From Thraustochytrium sp. TN22 (Eukaryota; Sar; Bigyra; Thraustochytrida; Thraustochytriidae): 64,000 nt of DNA. The notes under the pieces are model-generated. The model had not been told where the DNA came from. It saw only the letters and a program-made list of their open reading frames with translations, and made no database searches. The stretch lies in assembly GCA_013306675.1 (NCBI GenBank), contig JABLUY010000069.1, forward strand, positions 1-64,000. Reading direction: 5' to 3'. Position 1 is the first letter of the stretch. Each line of letters begins with the position of its first letter. Shown here piece by piece: positions 58,869-64,000 of the stretch. The position numbers and the translations under genes were made by a program.

Positions 58869-60726
58869 GCTGCAGGCCTTCTTCTCTGCCCTGCAGCCCG
58901 CGACTCGGCCGCCGGGGCCCCCAACCGACCCGACCCGCACTGGCCGATCGACCGATCCCTGTCTATTCCGAACGAGCCGCCTCGCCGGCTTTCGCTCGCT
59001 CGCTCGCTCTCTCCTTCGTTCGCTACTTCGCTCGCTCGCTCGTCCTCTCGCTGTCCGTCACGCCGTGAATGCAGCTACTGCCGCTCTTCAAGTGCGCTGT
59101 CCCCTGCTTTCCCCCTAATTAGACCTTGAGCATCCTGGAGCCACGCGGCTCCCGCTCGCTCTCTTCCCAGTCCAGGTGCCGCGCGCGGCGGCGGCCGCGC
59201 GCGCGGGGCGGCCGCGGCGCGGCGCGGGCGCGGCCCTGCGGCCTCCGCCGCAGTCCCCTCCTCGCCCGGCCCCTGCCGCGCGCGCGCGCGCGCTGGATGG
59301 ACCCGGTCGCCCGCGAAGGCGCCTCGCGCGTTCAAATCCACCGGCGCGATCGCGCTCTCCCGCCCGCGGCCGGCGGCTGCGGCGCCGAGGCGGCGGCGGC
59401 AGGCAGGCGGGCGGCGGGCAGGCCGGCGGCGCGGCGCGACGCGCTCCTGCGCCGGCGGCGGCGGCGGCGGGCGCAGCGGCCGAGCGGAACGGGCTCTGCC
59501 GCCGCGGGAGACCTGGCGCCGCGCCGCGCAAAGGCAGCCAAGCAGGCTGCCCGGCGCGTTCCCGCGCGCGCCGCTGCTGGCTACTAGCTGCCCAGCTAGT
59601 TGCTAACTCGCCAAGTATTCAGGAGATGGGCGAAGATAGGCGCTGGCGCAGGCGCCGTCGCTGATCGTCGATGATCGCGCTGTGCGTGCACTGCCTTGCA
59701 CTGCTTGCAGGGCAATGATCCTGGCTCCTCCGACTCGCCTCGTCCTCGCCTCGTCCGCGCTCGACCACAGCCTGGCTTGGCCGGGGCTTGGGCTGGGGCG
59801 CCAAGGTCCAGCGAAAAAATGTAGTACACGTAGTACACGTACCACCCACCCTAGCTAGCCTAGCGAGCTGAGTTTGGGACGGAGGCTGACTCGTCATCGA
59901 GCGAGGCGTACAAAACCGTGGGAGCTGGCGTGTGTGAGGCGGAGGAGGGAGGGAGACCCGGGCGGTTGTCGCTGCCAGGAGAGAAGTGCGCGCACAGGAG
60001 GGGATGATGCGGTACGACCACGTTTGCGATGCGGAGACGACCACGTTTGCAGCGGGGTTTTCGTGCGAGTTCGCTAGCGAGCGAGAGAGAGAGAGAGAGA
60101 GACGCGCGGGAGTCGCGTTGGAGCAGGAAGCACACAGCTCCTCTCGTTTGCTGCTTTGCTTTGCGGCAAGATGGTTCGCCGCTCGCGCAGGGCGGAAGCT
60201 GCGGCTTTGCTTTGCGGCAAGATGGTTCGCGCAGGGCGGAAGCTGCGGCTTTGCTTTGCGGCAAGATGGTTCGCGCAGGGCGGAAGCTGCGGCTTTGCTT
60301 TGCGGCAAGATGGTTCGCGCAGGGCGGAAGCTGCGGCTTTGCTTTGCGGCAAGATGGTTCGCGCAGGGCGGAAGCTGCGGCTTTGCTTTGCGGCAAGATG
60401 GTTCGCGCAGGGCGGAAGCTGCGGCCAGGGGCGGCAAGGGGCGCCGCATGGCAGAGCAAGCAAGGCAAGGGAAATGAGCAGCACGGGACAGGCAGATGCT
60501 TGCGAGGTTGTTGTTCTTGGTCGGGGCGAGGAAGAAGGTAGAACGATGGCGAGGACCTCAAAGAGGTGGACTCTCGAATTGAAAAAGGCCGCCCTGTCGT
60601 TTCAGTCTGTCTCACGCCACTCGTTCTCTCTCTCTCTCTCAGTCGCTCTCACTCACTCAGTCACTCAGTCACTCAGTCACTCTCTCTCTCTCTCTCTCTC
60701 TCTAGGCTACTAGCATCTCGAGGTCA
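58869..60726. other. Intergenic region, TPS start / NDUFB3-like 3' end
   Basis: No gene is seen. It contains a GCTC tract (58992-59042, in the TPS 5' region), a CG-only segment (59160-59580), CTAG motifs (59583-59596, 59851-59864), a GA run (60083-60102), the 44-base minisatellite and CT/CACTCAGT runs (60627-60706). Confidence 0.55.
60151..60425. repeat. 44-base minisatellite, six copies
   Basis: The GATGGTTCGC landmark recurs at 60170, 60221, 60265, 60309, 60353 and 60397. The last five steps are 44 bases and the copies look identical; the first differs by a 7-base insertion. The unit contains CTTTGCTTTGCGGCAAG. It is not a CRISPR array, as it has no spacers. Confidence 0.95.
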
Positions 60727-60957
60727 TCAGTGCTCCGCGAGCGAGGGCTTCTCGCCGAGCGCGCCCTTCTCCCATGACAAGGTGGACGGGTCGATCTTGA
60801 GGCCAGGGTGCGTGATCTTCTTGTACACGAAATCGCCAGCGCAGTAGACGGCGAAGATGATGACGGCGTTCTTGAAGCCGGGAAACACGTCCTTGTGCTT
60901 GATGTTCAGGATCGGGTGCGTGCGCCACTTGTCCAGGTTCCTGCCGCCGAAGACCAT
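60727..60957 (-). CDS. NDUFB3: NADH dehydrogenase B12 (NDUFB3)-like subunit
   Basis: A 76-residue single-pass protein. LDKWRTHPILNIKHKDVFPGFKNAVIIFAVYCAGDFVYKK matches the plant and protist B12 pattern: (R/D)xWRKHPxL, then PG before a transmembrane helix with a Y...G/D end and VYxK. B12 is an accessory subunit of the mitochondrial complex I membrane arm. The size fits the family and no targeting peptide is expected. The start is the ATG at 60955-60957 (ACCATGG). It is divergent from the membrane protein to its right. Confidence 0.78.
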   Translation of the reverse strand: MVFGGRNLDKWRTHPILNIKHKDVFPGFKNAVIIFAVYCAGDFVYKKITHPGLKIDPSTLSWEKGALGEKPSLAEH

Positions 60958-61651
60958 GGTTGCCGCGCTGCGTGCGCTTGCCGCTCCCGTCCGCTGCTGT
61001 CCTGTCTGCTCGATTCATTGTCGCGCGTGGTCGCCCCATCGTCAGTCTCCAGCCTCGCTCCTCCGCCCGCGCGCGCGCCCGCGCGCCGCCCTTCTCGCGC
61101 GCGCCACCGCCCGTCATCCCCCACCATGGCCGCCGCCAGCCGTCATCCCGCCGCCGCGGGTCGGGCCGGCAGGCGGCCGGGCGGCCGGGCGGCCGGGCGG
61201 CGGGAGGGCCGCCGCCGCCGCCGCCGCCCGCCGCCGCCGCCGCCGCCGCCGCGCCGCGCGCACGCACCGTCCGAGGCGAGCCGACTCGAGCTGCCGCGCC
61301 GCTCGAATCGGCAGCGCAGGCGCCGCTGCTGGGTCGGCCGCCGCCGCGACTGGAAGCAGCAGCGGAGCGGGAGGAGGAGGGCGGCCAGCCCGAGCAGGGC
61401 GCGCGGTACGGGCGCCAGGGGGAGGCCACGGCGGACGCGGCCGCGGCCGATCGGAGCGGGACCGGGACCGGCGGGGCGCGCGGGGCGCCGGGCGGACGGC
61501 GGGCGAAATGGCCGGGGCCGGCGGGTGGAGCGGGCAGCCAGGCAGGCAGGCGTCACATCAGATTGGAGACCTGCGGGCGCGAGATTGCAGGGATGTGCAT
61601 GACGGCGAGGCGAGGCGAGGCGAGGCGAGGCGGCAGAGCGGGAATGGAGAG
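60958..61651. other. Divergent intergenic region at the right side
   Basis: No separate gene. It is extremely GC-rich (GCC runs near 61200-61260) with a GGCGA repeat (61604-61630) just before the next start. An in-frame ATG at 61508 (context GAAATGG) could extend the next gene by 48 residues. Confidence 0.5.
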
Positions 61652-64000
61652 ATGCTGACGGGGGCAGGGGAGGAAACGGCGACGGTGGTGCCGGTGGAAG
61701 AGGATGCGCAGGAGCCGGAGGGCGCAGCACGAAAGGCGGAGGTGTGGCGAGATCGGGCGCTGCTCACGACGGCGGCCGTGGCGATGCTGTGGGCGTCCAG
61801 CCTGCCTGTTGCGCAGTTTGCGGCGCAGAGCGTGCTGCCGGGGATCGACAATGACCAGGTGATCGACCGCATGGAGAGCGCCTGGGAGTTCATCGAGGCG
61901 GAAGCGAGCACCTATGCGCAGTGCATGGCGTCTCGGGAGGCGACCTGCTCGTCCGCGCTGGGCCTGGCCGCTGCGCAAGAGTTGGCACTCGCGCAGGCTG
62001 TAGGCGGCGCGAACGCAGACCTGCTCGACACCTGGGACGAGGCCGTCGCTACCTGCGAGCAGACGCGCGCTCTGGTCGTCGAGTATCTGGACGACGCGCA
62101 GCGGAGCGGCTCCCAGACGCTCGAAGATATGCGCAGCAACTCCACGGCCGCTGTCTGCGCGACGCTGAGCGCGCTCGTCGCGCAAGAGGCCGCGGCGCAG
62201 GCTTCCATCGAGGTCTCCGCGGCCTTTCAGGCCGAGACCGCCACGCTCGTGGACGGGATGGCGGCCTCCATGGCGGCCCGCGCAGCCTACGACCGAGCGT
62301 ACGTGGCGTCCAAGACCGCAATCGCCGAGGCCGAGGCGCTCGCGACGCACGAGCGCGCCGCCGCGACCCTTGCCACGCTAGACGCCCTGCGAAACCAAAG
62401 CACGCAATTAAACGCCTGCCTTCGCGGGCAAGCGGCTACAGAGACCGAGAGCTGCCCGGACATCCATGGGCGCCTAGCCACGGCATCCGCCACGGCGTCC
62501 GCTAGATACGCTTCCGCCATGCAGGCCTACGCAAGCCTGGAGGACCGCTTCGCTTCGCTGCAGTCACAGCTCGAAGCGTTCCAGACCGCCTACGACTCCT
62601 TCGTCTCTTCCGTGATTGTACGCCTCGGCGCCCTCATCGTCGATGCGCCCTCGCTTGACGTATCCTCCATGTTCTACGAGGCGCTACGGGACCGCCTGTA
62701 CCCTGCGGAGACCGCCGCTGCCTTCGCGGAGCGCATGGACGCCATCGAAGCGCAGGTCCAAGAGAGCCTTGACGAGGTCGCGGCGGTGCACGACGCGGCC
62801 ACCGAGCAGATCGTACAGCTACAGCAGAACGAGACGAGCACCGAGAGCAGCAGGCAAAGCGCAGCGCTACGTTCGCTCCTGGGCGACTATGCGCCGCCGA
62901 CCGCCGCCGACGCCGACGCGGTGGAGGCCGCCGCGGCGCACTACGAGGAGCTTAGCGAGGCCTTCTCCGACGATATGGCCGATGCTGTGGATGGGCTGGG
63001 CGACCTTGCAGCGGCCGACGCTGCCGCAACGACCGCAGCCGCGGCAGCCGAGACCGGCCGCGACACGGCCGACGCGCTGCTGGGAACCGTGACGCAGAAC
63101 GGCGTGCTCGGTTCGTATTCGCCTGCATCCTGGGACGTCTTCCTGTACGGCGACATGACGCTGCAAGACTACCTGGCGACCTGGGACGAGGTGGCCTCAC
63201 TCGCGGTCTGGCTCGACGTGGTCTTTCGGTGCTTCTCCACGCTCCAGGTCGTGCACCGCTACATGCGCATTTCGCGCGTCGTGACGCCGCCCGTAGACCT
63301 GCGCGAGCACCGCGGCGGCGCACTCGCCGGTCGCCCAGCGCCCAAGCCGACGCCGGCGCAGCGCGTTGCGCACCTCGTGCTGCATCCTGCGACAGGCGCA
63401 GTCATCGCAGCTGCCTTTGGCTGGGTCATTGGGTCCACGGCCGCGGCGCTCTACGTCCCGCTCTTCAAGCGCTACGTGGACGGCTGCGTGCGCGCCACCT
63501 CCGCCTCGCCCGGCACCTTTTTGACGCAAAATGCCGCCACGCTTGCCATGCAGTACGCCACGCGCGAGGGCGCCGCTGTAGCGGCAGCTGCCATTGACAG
63601 GCTCAACGCGCGGGCCTCCTCCGACTGCGCAACGCACATCGTCGCCACACAGGAGCTCTATGTGAACCACACCGGCACTGCGGAGACGCTGCGTGCCACC
63701 GCAAGCTCCCTCGCAGAGGACCTCGCCACGCTTTCCACCTGCCTCGACCTCGATCTTGTCGGCCTCGAGGCGCGCACCCTGCTGGAGACCACGCAGTGCC
63801 ACGCGAGCCGCGGCTTTGCCATCGACGGCTGGGCGCTGCAGAACGTGGGCACCATTTTCAACTGCAGCGTCCTGCAGCCCTGCGAGATGGACTGCGACAC
63901 TCCGAACGAGAGTCTTCTCGCCTACTGGACCTGGACTGCTGGCTGCTCTGCCGAGGCCGCCTTTCACCGCGGAGTCCTGCTCTGGATTCTCGCCAGCGCC
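61652..64000 (+). CDS. Unrecognised membrane glycoprotein with coiled coil, partial (runs off the end)
   Basis: The frame is open for 783 codons to the last base. A hydrophobic segment at about residues 38-58 (ALLTTAAVAMLWASSLPVAQF) looks like a signal anchor. It is followed by about 480 residues of Ala-rich helix with paired Cys (CMASREATC, CLRGQAATETESC) and sequons NST, NQS and NET, so probably lumenal or extracellular. A more hydrophobic stretch (LAVWLDVVFRCFSTLQVV, about 518-536) and a transmembrane helix (AVIAAAFGWVIGSTAAALYVPLF, about 585-607) follow. A second Cys/sequon region (NHT, NCS, NES) leads into another helix (RGVLLWILASA) at the edge. No family is recognised; a multipass fusion or adhesion protein with repeated ectodomains is one possibility. 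The start at 61652 was chosen; 61508 is the alternative. Confidence 0.7.
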   Translation, partial: MLTGAGEETATVVPVEEDAQEPEGAARKAEVWRDRALLTTAAVAMLWASSLPVAQFAAQSVLPGIDNDQVIDRMESAWEFIEAEASTYAQCMASREATCSSALGLAAAQELALAQAVGGANADLLDTWDEAVATCEQTRALVVEYLDDAQRSGSQTLEDMRSNSTAAVCATLSALVAQEAAAQASIEVSAAFQAETATLVDGMAASMAARAAYDRAYVASKTAIAEAEALATHERAAATLATLDALRNQSTQLNACLRGQAATETESCPDIHGRLATASATASARYASAMQAYASLEDRFASLQSQLEAFQTAYDSFVSSVIVRLGALIVDAPSLDVSSMFYEALRDRLYPAETAAAFAERMDAIEAQVQESLDEVAAVHDAATEQIVQLQQNETSTESSRQSAALRSLLGDYAPPTAADADAVEAAAAHYEELSEAFSDDMADAVDGLGDLAAADAAATTAAAAAETGRDTADALLGTVTQNGVLGSYSPASWDVFLYGDMTLQDYLATWDEVASLAVWLDVVFRCFSTLQVVHRYMRISRVVTPPVDLREHRGGALAGRPAPKPTPAQRVAHLVLHPATGAVIAAAFGWVIGSTAAALYVPLFKRYVDGCVRATSASPGTFLTQNAATLAMQYATREGAAVAAAAIDRLNARASSDCATHIVATQELYVNHTGTAETLRATASSLAEDLATLSTCLDLDLVGLEARTLLETTQCHASRGFAIDGWALQNVGTIFNCSVLQPCEMDCDTPNESLLAYWTWTAGCSAEAAFHRGVLLWILASA

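Noticed and set aside
59325-59350. tRNA gene suggested by GTTCAAATCC
   Set aside because: The flanking bases cannot form a T-arm, acceptor stem or anticodon arm. No tRNA could be supported anywhere in the window by eye.
60151-60425. CRISPR-like direct repeats
   Set aside because: The copies abut with no variable spacers, and the genome is eukaryotic. It is a minisatellite.

Overview
The window is 64 kb of GC-rich nuclear DNA from a compact, intron-poor, single-celled eukaryote. The gene set is eukaryotic: a Rag GTPase, SDS22, a TBC Rab-GAP, a TALE homeobox protein, tRNA-splicing endonuclease subunit SEN54, an RBM25-like PWI protein, complex I subunit B12 and an AK9-like axonemal adenylate kinase. 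Also present are selenoprotein T, an organelle-type LpxA and a CBM20-TPS-TPP protein. Very long intronless frames, a probable flagellum and UGA used both as stop and as selenocysteine suggest a protist. A stramenopile of the thraustochytrid/labyrinthulomycete kind is my best guess, but this is inference from gene content and style, not from a marker gene.

Layout. 0-5.5 kb: a secreted sulfatase (minus strand; its first exon is found here by a short intron) and SDS22 (minus). 5.5-17.8 kb: one 4,100-residue membrane protein made of five copies of a DUF2254-like module, the most unusual gene here. 18.3-19.2 kb: RagA/Gtr1-type GTPase (minus). 20.8-24.7 kb: a whole MULE-type transposase frame. 25.8-26.8 kb: selenoprotein T with an in-frame UGA, a SECIS element and three more perfect stem-loops in its 3' region. 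27.0-27.6 kb: PH-domain protein (minus). 28.4-33.8 kb: AK9-like protein. 34.0-37.7 kb: Tudor-ankyrin protein (minus). 38.4-40.2 kb: PNPOx-FNR flavoprotein (minus).

40.2-45.1 kb is gene-poor. It holds a decayed kinase-like gene and an orphan TATA box. 45.1-46.9 kb: TBC protein (minus). 47.1-47.5 kb: a minisatellite. 48.6-53.4 kb is tightly packed: homeobox (+), lpxA (-), RBM25-like (+), SEN54 (-), with convergent gaps of 101 and 47 bases. 53.5-54.0 kb: a 136/143-base tandem repeat. 54.2-58.9 kb: CBM20-TPS-TPP (minus), whose catalytic residues look lost in both enzyme domains. 60.15-60.43 kb: a 44-base tandem repeat. 60.7-61.0 kb: NDUFB3-like subunit (minus). From 61.65 kb an unrecognised membrane glycoprotein runs off the right end.

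The genes do not form a pathway. They are mainly housekeeping genes in alternating orientation. Start codons were chosen at ATGs with a purine or GCC context close to where conserved sequence begins; long GC-driven upstream extensions of open frames were discarded. Family assignments come from remembered motif patterns and no database was searched.
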